Shown: positions 50,579 through 62,561 of the stretch, piece after piece
Position numbering within the stretch: the first letter of the stretch is position 1
Layout of the letters: every line of letters starts with the position of its first letter
NCBI GenBank assembly: GCA_001557505.1
Contig: LSAX01000001.1
Span: 1,984,001-2,048,000 of the forward strand
Length of the DNA: 64,000 bases
Reading direction: 5' to 3'
From: Reticulascus tulasneorum
Lineage: Eukaryota > Ascomycota > Sordariomycetes > Glomerellales > Reticulascaceae
The notes under the pieces: generated by a model
The model's database searches: none
Told to the model about the DNA's origin: nothing
The model's input: only the letters and a program-made list of their open reading frames with translations
Position numbers and translations under genes: made by a program

Positions 50579-51274
50579 TCATTGCACAGACTGGGTGGCT
50601 GCACCGGAGAGAACCTTTTGGCGTAGAGCTACGAGCCATGACGTTATTGCGATATCTCATTTCTGGCTTGGGAGCTAATACTTACCATCCTCTACACTTC
50701 GAATGTTGGCTGTCTTGCGTTGAACGATAGCCTCCAGGTCCTGAATGTTGCTACTGAGCTGCTGGACCTTTGCTTGATAAAATTGTTGTGCCGATTGAGT
50801 ATCCTATCACCACGCAGCGGTGAGCAACGCTGTCATTGACTATGTGAAGATACAAGGGGTGGAATAACCTTGTCAACGAAAAAGCCAGTGCCAACGTCAA
50901 CTATGACGCGCTCACTATCCGAGAGCTGGCCGCGGACATAGAGAGAATTTGTCAATGGAACTAAAACTGTTTGCTCGCCTGCAAAGAGCCATTAGACTTA
51001 TGGTACTATAAAGCAAGCAGCGTCATATACAGACCTTCTGGAGCAAACGCTCTGGACGTCACGCAACGAAGACACTCCTTGAACTTTACTTGAGCCGCGT
51101 GCAGCTGTGTGAAGGATCCAGTCAGGTGCTCAAGCTCATCCTCGAGCTGTTTTTTGATCTGGCTGAGTTGCTGGCCATCCAGACTGTCAAGATTAACTTG
51201 GCCAGTTGTTAGAATAATAAGCGATCCTTCTGCAGAATGAATATCTTACCTGTTTCTTGGCCTTGTGTCGACAT
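50579..51274 (-). CDS. GIM5: Prefoldin subunit 5
   Basis: Alpha-type subunit of the prefoldin/GimC hexamer that delivers nascent actin and tubulin to CCT; also called MM-1 in animals. Five exons (51274-51250, 51196-51035, 50978-50869, 50803-50686, 50628-50579) give 154 aa, the usual family length. Family marks: MSTQGQET start, [20 protein letters not shown] coiled coil, [15 protein letters not shown], the double hairpin [15 protein letters not shown] and [13 protein letters not shown], and a C-terminal coiled coil from [20 protein letters not shown] to [12 protein letters not shown]. The donor after FFVDK is GTTATT, less usual. Prefoldin subunit 1 is at the other end of this window. Confidence 0.94.
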
Positions 51275-51901
51275 GATGGCGTTATTTTATTTGCACTTGG
51301 CTGGATTGGTGCCTACCTAGCATGGTTTAAATGAGTGATGGATGTGTTGAAATACCACCAGAAAAGCCGAAGATACTGCAAAAGCCTTATCCGATAATGG
51401 AATATGTAGTGAAGGCAAGGTTCTTATGTAATCAGCTGGGTAGTACTCTTACCACAATATAATATTTTAGATAATCAATTATTAAGTTATAGAATTCTAT
51501 CTCTATCAAATTACAAACGACAGTTTCGAAATGAAAATATCTATCACTCGCTGAGACGTAAGGAGAGGCTTGGATAGAGAATCAACGCGCCCCTGTCCAA
51601 GGTTTCTCATCCTATCATCTATTGCCAAGCCGTTCCATCTACAGAGACAAACTGGCCCGAGGGTTCTAGTGCTCCCTGGGATGCGGTAATCACCTCACTG
51701 AGATCTTGGCGTACGTTTTAATTAGACCATGAGGTTGTTGGAAGCTGCCACTGCAAGCAGGATACGGGCTTATTGGGCTCATTATATCCAATGCGCTCTG
51801 CGAAAGCAGAAGTAATGAAAGAACACACCTGGTGATTTACATGAATGCACGACTCGCCCTGCGGCATTCTCATGCCGCTAGGTGCATACCTAGCCAATTC
51901 G
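51275..51901. other. Intergenic between prefoldin 5 and prolyl-tRNA synthetase
   Basis: Both neighbours are on the minus strand, so this is the promoter of prefoldin 5 and the 3' side of the synthetase. An AT-rich stretch at about 51455-51540 is notable; no gene was recognised. Confidence 0.5.
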
Positions 51902-54239
51902 CTAGAGCTTATCCAACAATACTGATATACACTGACGAAGGTCAGTAACAGGCACATGAATCTTGACCGATAACCTCCTGCACTGCACCTCACATTGCCC
52001 GTCTTTCCATGCCCTGCCCATTATCACTATGATCGGATATCCCACCATGTCAGCATCCTTCATCTTCCAAGTTAAAGAAAGTTTTCGGTCATCTAGCACA
52101 ACATCTATCTTGCGAGGGTCTGAGCGATCTTGATAAGGATGACCATCGGCAATCGCGTCGTAGACACCAAGAGCCTCTTGGTCCAGACCATGTGTAGGAA
52201 GGATTACCACCTCATATGGTGCAATAGCACGCGGCCACTGCAAGCCCAAGTCGTCGGCCAGATGCTCAGCTACTGCACCGATTAGTCGCGTAACGCCTAT
52301 GCCATGGCAACCCATCTGCAAGGTGACTTTGTGGCTTGTGTCAACCCCGTGTGGATCTGGATCCTGCATTGATTTGCTACTCTCCGGGCCAACAGTCACC
52401 GTTGGCGGGACTGACACTGTTGCTTTGAGAGGTTCCGAATACCGAGTTCCGAGGTGAAAAGTGTGGCCAACTTCAAGGGCCTTTTGCGTATTTAAGGTGC
52501 CCGCCACACAGCGGGGACAGCCATCGCCGTCCCGAACTCGAAGAATGTTGAGCGGTTTGCCGTTGCCAGCTGCGGTGATCAATATGCTCTGCAGTCGGTC
52601 ACCAACAGCTCCATCGAAAGGCACAATCGGCAAATTATGCCCAGACCCGAGGAGAAGGCCATCGGCATTGCTTCCCAACCTGAAGTCTATCAAATTCACC
52701 AACCGTGGAATAGTACTAGATTCCATTGGTTGGCTGATGCCATGATGCAGTGCGGCCTTCCAAAGCGGCAATGGGTCATCAATGCTGGCATCTAGATCGG
52801 GCACAACATCTTTGATGGCGTGGATATTAATATCGGCATTTGGGCCACCATGTTCAGATTCTGACAAGCCGCCGCCAACTCGCCTGAAGTACCATGCGTT
52901 TACCAAAACCGATCGATCTTTCGTTATTCCGCGCCACACTCCCAAAGATAGTCTTGTTGGTGTTTCTTCCAATTCATGGGACTGCCCAGATGCTTGGGTC
53001 TCATCCCGGAGCCTCGTTATGGCCGTTGTGCGAGCCTCGGCGATCTCATCGTTCACGATATAATCGCAGCTGTTGCAGCTTACCACGGTATCCTCTCCAA
53101 TTGCGCTTGGAAAATGATACTCGTGGCTTAATTCGCCGCCCATATCACCAGAGCTGGCTCGTGCCACAAGGAATGGGATGTTGAGATCACGAAAGAAGGA
53201 GGAGTAGACCGACTGAACTTGCTCATACGTTCGCAGTGCTAAATCAAGCGACCAGTCGAACGTGTACAAATCTTTCATTGTGAATTCACGCGATCGTAGA
53301 AGTCCATGCCGAGGGCGTAACTCGTCGCGAAACTTGCGAGCTGGTAGAGTGTAAGCCCAGGTCGACGGGTCAATCCCAGTGGCGGTTCTTACTGATCTGG
53401 TAGACTCGAAGAGGAAGTTCCTTGTATGATTTGACTGATCCTGCTATCAAGGATGTAATCTCCTCTTCGTGGGTCGGCGAGAGCATGTACTCAGAGTTTT
53501 TGCGATCCGAGAAACAGAAAAGCTGGGAGATTCATTAGGCGACTGGACGCATGCAAGTACTTGATTCTGGTCAAACGTACCTCTGGTTGTACATGAGACA
53601 GGCGCCCGCTCTTACGCCATAGCTCTTGTGACGTGATTGATGACATTGAAACTCGGGATGCCCCTAAGTAAGCCGTCAGATAGTTTCCCACGAATATAGT
53701 ATGGCATGGGGGGAGCCAACCCAAGGCCCGCATGTGATGATCAAGCAGGCTTTCCAACTTTGCCTGCACGCGGCGGCCGAGAGGAAGGAGATGAAAGATT
53801 CCAGAATGAGCCTATCGCGGCCTGAGTTTAGCACCGAAAGGTGTGGCAGCAGAGGAACAGGGCTACGAACCTGCCGGAGAAAGCCAGCACGAAGGAGCTT
53901 GCCGTGAGCATCTAACCACCAGTGAGCCCCACGGTATGCTGGGATATAGCGAGAATGCTTGAGTTTACCTTCCCCTGCCGTAGCAGAGATACCACCAGTG
54001 GGTAGCCAGATGGTTGAAAGGCGTTGTCGTTCAATCGCAGTTGTTAAACGTCGAAAGTGACAGTCCTTTCTTCCATGGTTAGCAGGACAATGAACTGGTT
54101 TCTGTGGGACGAAACAAGAACAAACCGCAGGTTTGGCGACTGCAGACCTGACAGCACCGAGAAAATACTTTCCAACAAGTCTTCGTCGCGGAGATGAAGA
54201 CAGTCTATGAGACCAGCAGACAGAGCTGTGAGGTAGCAT
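51902..54239 (-). CDS. AIM10: Mitochondrial prolyl-tRNA synthetase
   Basis: Class II synthetase that charges mitochondrial tRNA-Pro. Six exons, 54239-53969, 53911-53871, 53811-53721, 53663-53581, 53522-53393 and 53340-51902, give 684 aa. An Arg/Ser-rich leader ([20 protein letters not shown]) looks like a mitochondrial presequence. The catalytic marks follow: [20 protein letters not shown] (motif 1), [34 protein letters not shown] and [12 protein letters not shown] (motif 2), an insertion region of about 200 residues, and [20 protein letters not shown] (motif 3). The C-terminal anticodon-binding domain begins [14 protein letters not shown]. The upstream in-frame Met at 54326 is possible, but its leader is less presequence-like. 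The intron 3 donor is GTTGGC. Bacterial-type (not eukaryotic cytosolic) architecture. Confidence 0.93.
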
Positions 54240-55598
54240 GGCTACCGCTCCTAACAGTCCCCTGAGTTCAAATTGGAGGCTCTCCCAGTGATCCAGCAAA
54301 TAAGTGCAACCAAGAAGAAAAGACACCGCGAGCCTTTGAGGTCAGACCAGTTGCACACGAGCTTTCAAATCGAGTAGCGAACTAGACTGGAGCATTTGCT
54401 TTCTTTGAGGCCCAATTGCACACGGCGAGCCAGTGTAAATCTAGGGCAAGACGTAGTTCCCGTGTATAAGTTTCTTTGCTACCTGCTGGATGGGCCCATG
54501 GAGGGCATCCGCTGGTGATCCGCAAGTAAGAAGCTGGTCGAATTTGACCACGCCGCTTTTTCTGATCGCCCTGAGGCAACCAGACGACACACCACGATAG
54601 AACGCTCAATGAGAAAAAGCGTCAAAACCGATAAACCTGAGATGTACCAAAAGGACCAACAGGACTTTCGAAGATTAGCTAATAATCCTGGAATTAAGTT
54701 GCATCTCCTTGGCTTTTCTATTATAGATCACCACCAGAGGGCGTGCGGCAGTTGGTGCTGAGACAAGTGGTTCGAAGGTATGAAAGGGAAAAAGAGCGAG
54801 GCGCTAGGAGACTAACCTAAATACTCTACGCGCCGTGCGTCTTGCAATGGAGGGGTCTTCGGCAACCTGATCCACTAGATGCTGTCAATACATGCACTGC
54901 TAATTACGCAGATCGAGGATGATGGGTAGGTAGAGCTGGCTGGTTTTGTCTGTCTGTATGTGAGTGCTAGTTCGGGACATGGGTATGTGAAGCGGGCATG
55001 TAGTTGACATTGCGAAAGGAGCCGATCTAGCTACGACAACCTACCTCGTTAGCAGGTCCAAGAAGATGATTTAAAGTTGCAATTGAACTGCACTACTATG
55101 GTATGTGCTTTCTCAATTGCTTCCCAAACAGGCATGGCTTCTTGGAGCCCATTTTGCAAGAAATGACAAGGGCATGGGCTTACGTCCCTGGCTGGCTGGT
55201 ACGAAGTACGTAGTACAGATTAGTACCTACTCCGTACATAATGATACCTTACATATTTGTATGAGCACGACTTCGTACATGAGGTAGGTACGTGGGTACC
55301 TAGCTAAGGTGGGTGGGGCCACCCCCACCATCCCACCAGCCCGATCTCATCTAATTACCTGGATACTGCTCCGAATTTTTCTTCACAGGCATCACAACGA
55401 GAGTACCAAACTACTGCTTTCTCTACGCTTTGGCGAGCAACGGTTATTAAAGACAAAGACGCCTTCACACATCTAACACATACCTAATTACTTCTATGCC
55501 TGCGACTGTGTATATACCTAACTTTGTTGATCCCCATCGTGGATGCTCTCTTTGTGCCTGGAGTTGTGCGAGCCTGCAGTCCTCGACTGAACTCTGCG
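54240..55598. other. Divergent intergenic region, ProRS / MAK21
   Basis: About 1.36 kb between two divergently transcribed genes. TACGTAGTAC, GTACCTA and GGTACGTGGGTACC-type runs cluster at about 55200-55310, a motif class common in ascomycete spacers. Small open frames at 54382-54609 and 55105-55287 show no homology or codon structure and were not called. Confidence 0.5.
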
Positions 55599-58500
55599 AT
55601 GCAGCCAACCAAGCGTAGAGATGCAGAGCAGCGAGAGCCCGGCCACCAAGCGCAGCTGAACCCGAAAGCACTCTCGGAGCTAACGACGAAAATTGACAAG
55701 GGTCTCAACAACGCCGCCACGAAACTGAGGAATGGTTCCAAACGAAAGCAGCCTTCGGGCTTGACCTCCTCATCACTTGATGTACCTCGGAAAAAGAAGA
55801 CAAGAGGACCTCCCAGTGAAGATTCAATGGATGCGCCAACTGGGGATGATAACACTCGACTGTCCGAAGGTGCTCTTTTGCAAGAGATACTAGCATTGGG
55901 TGGTGACGAAGAAGACCTTGCACTTATCGACAACGTGGAATCGGATTCCGAAACTGATCTGCAGGGCCTCTCCGATGCGGTTGTTGACCAGAAGCTTCAG
56001 TCGGAGTTGGCGAGTTTTGCGGAGCAACTTGGTCTGAAGAACTTCCGACCTACCGTATCAAGTAAGAAGCTGGACGACTTGGGCACAGAGACAGACGCAA
56101 AAGCGGACACAGAATCAAACTCGACTCCTTTAGTACGCCAGAAGGGCCGCAATACGCTGGCGAGAGAGCAGTTCGTGAGCAGTCGCAACCTCGTCCTCTG
56201 ATATAAAACTATTAGCTGACGGCTTTTGTCCAAAGAAATTAGAACCCCGAGCAGACTGGCATGCTACCAACCTTGCCTCACTGCCTCTGCCCTTGTCTGT
56301 GGAGACGGATAGCGTACCTCTCGCCGTTCTGGAAAGCCTCAAAGCTTATTCCAAAACCCTCCTCGAAGCCGACGCTGTATTATATAGCAAAAGTATCCTT
56401 GCCTCTTCATCTCACAAATTCTTATCCACTATCGTCACGTCGGGAACTCTGTCAGATAAGGTGTCGGCGCTTACCTTGGCAATACAAGAGTCGCCAGTTC
56501 ACAATATCAAGGCCTTCGACACGCTATTAAACCTTGCTTCTAAACGGAGCCGAGGGCAGGCCATTGGGGCATTAGGCGCTCTCGTAGATTTACTTGGCCC
56601 CGGCCTCATTCTTCCCTCCAACCGACGTCTGCGGGCGTTCCATTCCCAGCCTGAACTACTCGGAGCTCTTCAGCAAGATGCTCCGCAGGGCTGGAGCCCA
56701 GGAAACCGGCTGCCGGGCCAAATCACGGAGGCGCATCTTTTGTTATGGATTTATGAAGACTGGCTGAAGAACGCCTATTTCAGAGTCATCCAGCTACTCG
56801 AAGTATGGTGTAGTGACGAAATTGAGTACTCTCGAACGAGATCCCTTGATTTTGTGTTTGGCCTCTTGAAGGACAAGCCAGAGCAAGAGACCAATCTTCT
56901 GAGGCTGTTGGTCAACAAGTTGGGAGACAAGGACCGCAAGATCGCCTCTAGGGTATCCTATCTACTCCTACAGCTACAAACTGCGCACCCTGGGATGAAG
57001 CAGGTTATCATCAACGCCGTTGAACATGAAGTTTTGCTCCGCCAAGGTCAGGGTTTTCGGGCAAAGTACTACGCCGTCAATACACTCAACCAAACAATAC
57101 TAAGCAGCCGAGACCTGGAAACAGCCGAATCTCTTCTCCGCATCTATTTTGGCATGTTTGTCTCTTTATTAACAGGGCAAGGCATAGGTCGTCCCCCAGT
57201 GGACGAAATCGATCAAACCCAGCCCACGACAAGTCAGCAGCTGACTGCCAGCAAATCTCAGAGCACGTCCGCCGAGAAAGAGGTTGTCGAGAAGATCATC
57301 TCTGCGATTCTGACGGGTATCAATCGCGCAGTGCCGTTTATTGCGGTTAATAATTCCATGTACGTTTGGACCTAATCCCTCAAATTGTAGTCTTTTGGGC
57401 TGCATCCAAGTTTCTGACACATTCCCCAGCCTCGAATCACAAATGGATACCCTTTTCCGCATTGCCCATTCCACCAACTTCAATACCAGTATACAGGCAT
57501 TGATACTGATCCAACAGGTGTCAGCTTCGAGGCACATTGCTTCTGATAGATTCTACCGGACTCTATATGAATCACTATTGGATCCGAGGCTAGTCACATC
57601 CTCCAAGCAGGCTCTGTATTTGAACCTTCTATTAAGGGCTCTGAAAGGCGACGTTGACTCGCGAAGAGTCAAGGCATTTGTGAAAAGAATGCTCCAAACC
57701 ATCAACTTGCACCAACCCCCGTTCATCTGCGGCATTTTTTATGTTGTGTCGCAGCTGCAACTTCAATACCCCGACTTGAATGCGTTGCTTTACGAGCCTG
57801 AAGATCTCGACTCAACGGATGATCGAAGCTGGCAAGCAGTAGACGAGAAACGCAATGCAGCCGGGTTAGGTGGGCAGACGGCTCAGACAAAAGGCGTTGC
57901 CGTTTACGATGGTCGCAAGAGAGATCCGGAACACAGCAATGCACACCACAGCTGCCTATGGGAAATCGTTAGTGTCTTCGATCCGTACATGTGCTTATTG
58001 CGCGACTAATCAGTATAGGTGCCTTCTCTTACACACTTCCACCCGTCCGTGTCGCTCTTTGCGATGGGATTGTTGTTAGACCAAGAGGCATCGCACAAAC
58101 CGGAATTAGAGAGTCACACGCTCATACGGTTCCTGGATAAATTTGTGTACCGTAATCCCAAAGCAACCGAAACAAGCCGCGGAGCATCCATAATGCAACC
58201 AGTGCGCGAGCTTTCTGGCTCCAGTAGCACCTGGCTCGGAAGCAAATCAGCGTCAATGACAAGCGGCGCCGTGAACTCGCCGGCCTTCTGGAATATGAAA
58301 CAAGAGCAAGTTGCAGCCAATGACGTCTTTTTCCACGAATACTTCAGGCAGTCTCGGAAACCCGGACAGGCCACAGCAAGCAAGCCAGAGTTGCCGGACG
58401 GGCCAAGTCATGAAGACGAGATATGGAAGGCTCTCACATCCTCTCACCCTGACGGCCCGATCGACAGTGGCAGTGGGTCTGACTTTGCAATGGATGACTT

Positions 58501-58807
58501 CGACTACGATAGCGACGGGTTAATTGCGGAATTGGGAATGGACAACGAATCAGATATGTCATTGGAGGAAATCATCGATCAGGAGTCAGAGAGTGACGAC
58601 CTTGGGGACAATGGAGATGATGAGGAAAGGCTTTTGGGTAGACCACGTTTCTTCCCGAGTGAAGATCGGGTTGCCTCCAGCTTGAACGTTGAAGCTGACA
58701 GGAAATCTTCACGTAAACGAGCACGGGATCTGCCAACCTTTGCATCTGCAGACGACTACGCTGACTTGTTGGCCGGAGAGGAGGATGGCGGACCCGATAC
58801 AGATTAG
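55599..58807 (+). CDS. MAK21: Ribosome biogenesis factor MAK21/NOC1 (CBF/Mak21 family)
   Basis: Nucleolar protein needed for maturation and export of 60S pre-ribosomes as part of the Noc1-Noc2 complex. Exons 55599-56174, 56236-57359, 57430-57967 and 58019-58807 give 1008 aa. The start MQPTKRRDAEQ is preferred; an in-frame ATG at 55524 would add 25 residues. An acidic/basic N-terminus precedes KLEPRADWHA, then a HEAT-like region (LLLWIYEDWLKNAYFRVIQL, NKLGDKDRKIASRVSYLLLQ). The CBF/Mak21 domain includes RFYRTLYESLLDP, KQALYLNLLLRALKGDVD, VKAFVKRMLQ and LTHFHPSVSLFAMGLL. The C-terminus is rich in Asp/Glu and ends RKSSRKRARDLP...EEDGGPDTD. Tail-to-tail with the next gene, 67 bp apart. Confidence 0.95.
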
Positions 58808-58874
58808 AAAGCAAGGCGGAATGTTAAGCAGATGGGCATTCGTTTCGAGCTTACTCTGAGTGCCAGCTAACTGA

Positions 58875-59475
58875 TCAAGTGTCAAACCACTCAAGTGGGT
58901 CGTCCTTGGTGAAGATGGCACGATACGTCTTTCCACCGGCCGATTCCTCTTTTTCCTCGGTATGAATGCTGTGCAATTTTGCTGGCTCACTTCCTGACAC
59001 GAAGGCTCTGAAATGAATGTAGGCAGGGCCAGTGTCCTCCAATGCAGCTAGGCGAACCTTCCCAAATAGATGAATACCATAGGCAGAGACTGCAACACGA
59101 ACTAACTTGAAATCGTCTGACCCAAACGAAGCCAGTTGGTGGTCATCGAGATGTTCCTTGAAGACCAGAGTTAGTTGTAAGTAGTGAATCATTGTTCTGT
59201 TGGGTTCTTACCACAGCCTCGAAGTATTCAGGCTCGTGCTCTTGGTGACCATCAGCCAGTTTTCACTCCGAAAGAAAAGGTCTTACTTTGGTGGTTGTGG
59301 CGAATATGGATTAGTTCTCTTTTGAGATCCTGCTCTAGTTCCTGGAATACTTTGATAGATTCCTCCTTGGGCTCGTGCGGTGGTCCGAGTTCTACTGTGC
59401 TAGCGGTGGCCTATGGTAGCCTTCAACAGGTGTACATTCCAACGTCGTTTTGATGTAAGGAGGTGTAGTTACCAT
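58875..59475 (-). CDS. Conserved small protein of unknown function (145 aa)
   Basis: Exons 59475-59473, 59410-59287, 59240-59212 and 59156-58875 give 145 aa. The first coding exon is the ATG alone, followed by a GTAACT donor and a CCATAG acceptor that yields MATASTVELGPPHEPKEES. A Glu/Lys-rich helix (KVFQELEQDLKRELIHIRHN) leads to ASFGSDDFKLVRVAVSAYGI, then HLFGKVRLAALEDTGPAYIH, HFRAFVSGSEP and the acidic-aromatic end TKDDPLEWFDT. The alternating strands after one helix resemble small cystatin-like folds, but I do not recognise the family and assign no function. No signal peptide or membrane segment. Confidence 0.72.
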
Positions 59476-59888
59476 GATGGTGCGTCTTTCGATCCGCAAT
59501 GGATAGCTGTTGATGAATCTACTACTAGTACTGAATAGCTAGCGATTTTTGAAAACACCAGGTTTGTGATTGCAATGGGTGCAGGAAGATACCCTACTTA
59601 AAGGGCATTGCCATACCAAGCTCTGACTACCTACGTCATGTGAAACTGAGCAGGGTAGACGCGTGCTGGCGGGGTTGAGGGGGGTTTCATGTATGGTGTT
59701 CCTTGGCGTATGTCTACAGTAGCTAACTTATGCGTTTTGAGGTGACAGCTAACTTTGCATACATTGCATGTTGATGAGTATCCCCTAAAACATTACAATC
59801 AGAACTTGAACCCGCTTGATGCACTAATTTTAACTCCTACGTACCACAGAAAGTTTACATCGTCGTCGTCGTCGTCGTCGTCGAAAGA
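59476..59888. other. Divergent intergenic region with (TCG)n
   Basis: Short divergent spacer. It holds a CGT/TCG trinucleotide run at 59860-59883 just before the HotDog gene start. A Ser-rich open frame across it (from 59755) reflects this microsatellite and is not considered coding. Confidence 0.6.
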
Positions 59889-60892
59889 ATGCTCCCTTTG
59901 CAATTTAGGCCAACGATACAAGTATATGCCAGCAGAACTAGCCTGGCTGCCCAATGGCTTGCCGGTCAACGCCGACGATGGCTTTACAACTGCTACCAGT
60001 ACCACCAGTACCACCAGCACCAACCAGCTGGGAATGGTGAGTCTGTCGCGTACAAGCTTTGGTTTAGGACGCTGCTGAAGTACGTATAGGTTCTATGCCT
60101 ATACCCAAGAAGCCACACTCGCGATTTCGTAAAACCATTGCCTTTGGCGCCTTCGGGTTTCTGTTTGCGAGCATTGGCTGTCTTATCGCAGTCGCACCTG
60201 TGGTTCCGGGGATGCTCGACGCTCTCCGACCCCACTCGGATGAAGACAGCCTTGGAATGTACGTTCCACAAGATGCCGAATCCAAGGCGATCGAAGACTT
60301 TATCAGCAACCACCCTCTTGCGATCGAGTTGCGTGGGAACCCGGATATGACAGAGTCAAGGCCTCACATGAAGTTACCCGCCCCGCTGAGACGGCATAAC
60401 CTCACCGGAGGGACATTGCTTGGACCTGGGCGCGTCACCGTCCCGCCATTTGCCTGGAATGAGAAGGGGGGCAAATCGCTTGTCACAATCTCACATATTG
60501 GATCGGATTTGTGTGGACACCCCGGGATCATCCATGGAGGCTTCCTTGCGACAATACTTGACGAAGGTTTGGCTAGGTGTTGTTTCGCGGCACTTCCGCA
60601 CAATGTTGGTGTGACGGCCAAACTGGAAGTCAATTACAGGAAACCCGCCCCAGCAGGTAGTTTCGTTGTGTTGCGAGCTACAACGACGAAAGTCGACGGT
60701 CGCAAAGCTTGGGTCGAGGGCCACATCGAGACGCTGGTTGGCCCTGGAGAGCAGCCAACCGTTCTTGCAGAGGCTTCCGCCCTCTTTATATCGCCAAGAT
60801 TTGCAGAGGTGTGCATATTAAGCTTATTACCAACCCCAAGTCAAAACACTAACACCTACCAGATTATGTCCAAACTTAATGCCACTGGTTAG
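59889..60892 (+). CDS. HotDog-fold (4HBT/PaaI-type) thioesterase, probably mitochondrial
   Basis: Acyl-CoA thioesterase-like protein. Exons 59889-60036, 60090-60808 and 60863-60892 give 298 aa. The leader MLPLQFRPTIQVYASRTSLA with many Arg/Gln and no acid looks mitochondrial. After intron 1, RFRKTIAFGAFGFLFASIGC starts a membrane-anchor-like segment. The HotDog domain includes LCGHPGIIHGGFLATILDEG (the HGG..ATxLDE catalytic helix), VTAKLEVNYRKPAPAGSFVV and KAWVEGHIET, ending EASALFISPRFAEIMSKLNATG. The second intron (60809-60862) is 54 nt, free of stops and a multiple of three, so a retained form would be 316 aa. It has a good branch site (CACTAACAC), so splicing is the likelier state. Substrate unknown. 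Confidence 0.85.
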
Positions 60893-61630
60893 GGAAACGA
60901 ACGCCAAAAATGACTGGCTTATAAAGCGGTATCTTGCTGCCTTGCCGCTGGCCTCGATTGAGCATGACCTGATTTGGACGATCCTAGTCTGCCAACGACT
61001 GACATAGATCGTTGCGTAGGAGCGAAGGAGCGAAGACCTATACGCGTGACTATATGCGTGACTATATACGTGACTAAATGCATGACTATCCGGAGGTGTC
61101 TGGATATGGCATGACCGCAACATATAAGTGAAGGACTGGGGGTGTGGTGAGGCCACACACCTACATAGCCCCTTGGACCAACCAGGACCGAGCGACTTAG
61201 CTAGTTAGAACATCCAGCTAAGGTTGTAAACATTTAACAAACTAAACCCAGCACCAGTAAGGTAAGCAAGCATTTTGCAAGATAGAGCCTGTCAATAGAT
61301 ATAGCCATTGGTAATCAGGTACGGCTTTATGCAGACTCAATATGAATAGGTACAAGGCCGTTTTAGCCACAATTATGCCAAGTTTTGGGTCAACCTTAGC
61401 TGATCTTGCGCCATCGCTCTGATTTTCATGCAGGTAAAAAGTATGATCACGCTTGTAGCAGGAGTAGCGGGTGCTAATTTTAATGGGGCCACGCAGTTTC
61501 TTCGACAACGTAAATACACTTCTTTCCACAACTCACCTAATTTACTACATCACCCTCATTTCCAGTGCTCGTCATCTCCCATCATTGGCACCAGATCACA
61601 CGGTTCACACAGCCACTCACCAAATCAAAT
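60893..61630. other. Intergenic with a 12-bp tandem repeat
   Basis: Spacer between the thioesterase and the APS kinase. It contains four copies of a 12-mer at 61042-61089 (see repeat entry) and the pyrimidine-rich leader of the APS kinase gene (61540-61630). No gene was recognised. Confidence 0.5.
61042..61089. repeat. 12-bp tandem repeat, four copies
   Basis: Units ACGCGTGACTAT, ATGCGTGACTAT, ATACGTGACTAA and ATGCATGACTAT. The core GTGACT is preserved while flanking CG/TG positions vary by transitions. Confidence 0.85.
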
Positions 61631-62407
61631 ATGGCAACGTAAAGACAAGCCCCCTCCCTAATATCCTGCCCCACTACCCCGCCATACCCCGCGGATCACC
61701 ATACTAACAGGAAAAGGTGTTTGATAGCAACATCACATGGCACCCTTCCTTGTCGCGCCTGGAGCGAAACCAACTTCGCCGCCAGAAAGGCTTCACCATC
61801 TGGCTCACGGGTCTTTCCGCGTCCGGAAAGTCCACTATAGCGATTGCTCTGGAGCAGCATCTCCTTCACCAGGGTCTCGCGGCTTATCGTCTGGATGGCG
61901 ACAACGTTCGATTTGGGTTGAACAAGGACCTTGGATTCTCCGAGAAAGATCGCAATGAGAATATTCGACGTATTGCCGAGGTACGCAACCCCCGAGAATC
62001 ACCTTAATCCATTGCGCCAGAGTTAACTGTTATGTGGTTGCCAGGTTGCAAAGCTCTTTGCGGACTCATCTACAATAGCGATCACGTCCTTCATCTCACC
62101 ATATCGCGCCGATCGACTGCTTGCGCGAGAGCTGCACATTCAATCGAGCCAAGGCACTGACAACTCTATTCCATTTGTAGAGGTTTTTGTTGATGTACCT
62201 CTTGAAGTAGCAGAGCAACGTGATCCCAAGGGCCTATACAAGAAGGCCAGAGCTGGAGAAATCAAGGAATTTACTGGCATTTCTGCGCCGTACGAGGAGC
62301 CCCTGGAGCCCGAGGTTCGCGTCAGGACAGACAAATTCAGCGTAGAAGAGTGTGTGACACAAATTGCGGAGTGGCTGTCTAACCAAGGGTTGATTTCGCC
62401 AGCATAG
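61631..62407 (+). CDS. MET14: Adenylylsulfate (APS) kinase
   Basis: Phosphorylates APS to PAPS with ATP in cytosolic sulfate assimilation. Three exons, 61631-61638, 61728-61980 and 62045-62407, give 207 aa, the normal fungal length. Exon 1 codes only MA and two bases of T; splicing to a TGATAG acceptor gives [20 protein letters not shown], the standard family N-terminus. P-loop GLSASGKST; then [20 protein letters not shown] (substrate loop with D and R), [35 protein letters not shown] and [20 protein letters not shown] (lid). Intron 1 has a textbook branch site (TACTAACAG). No sulfur-control (Cys3/MetR) box could be assigned with confidence in the short upstream region. Confidence 0.96.
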
Positions 62408-62561
62408 GCCAGGTGCGCGACTAGAGTCGGGGTCGGAAGCAGCAGCTGTCGATCTAGTTATCCTCCACGGTCGTCCCGTAGCACACTGCTCACTGCTCAC
62501 ACAATAGCCGGTGACAATTAGGCAGACATAATATACCAAACCCGGAAACATTGTCATAACT

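Noticed and set aside
53676..54326. 216-codon continuous frame in the prolyl-tRNA synthetase 5' region
   Set aside because: It reads through three introns; after splicing, a different frame combination matches the family exactly.
54382..54609. 75-codon minus-strand frame
   Set aside because: No homology, no codon structure, located in the shared divergent promoter region.
59755..60078. Ser-rich protein with SSSSSSSS run
   Set aside because: Product of the trinucleotide microsatellite and antisense-like low complexity; the thioesterase leader uses another frame from 59889.
51902..62407. A biosynthetic or pathogenicity gene cluster
   Set aside because: All recognised right-arm genes are unrelated housekeeping functions; no synthase, transporter or pathway-specific regulator is present.
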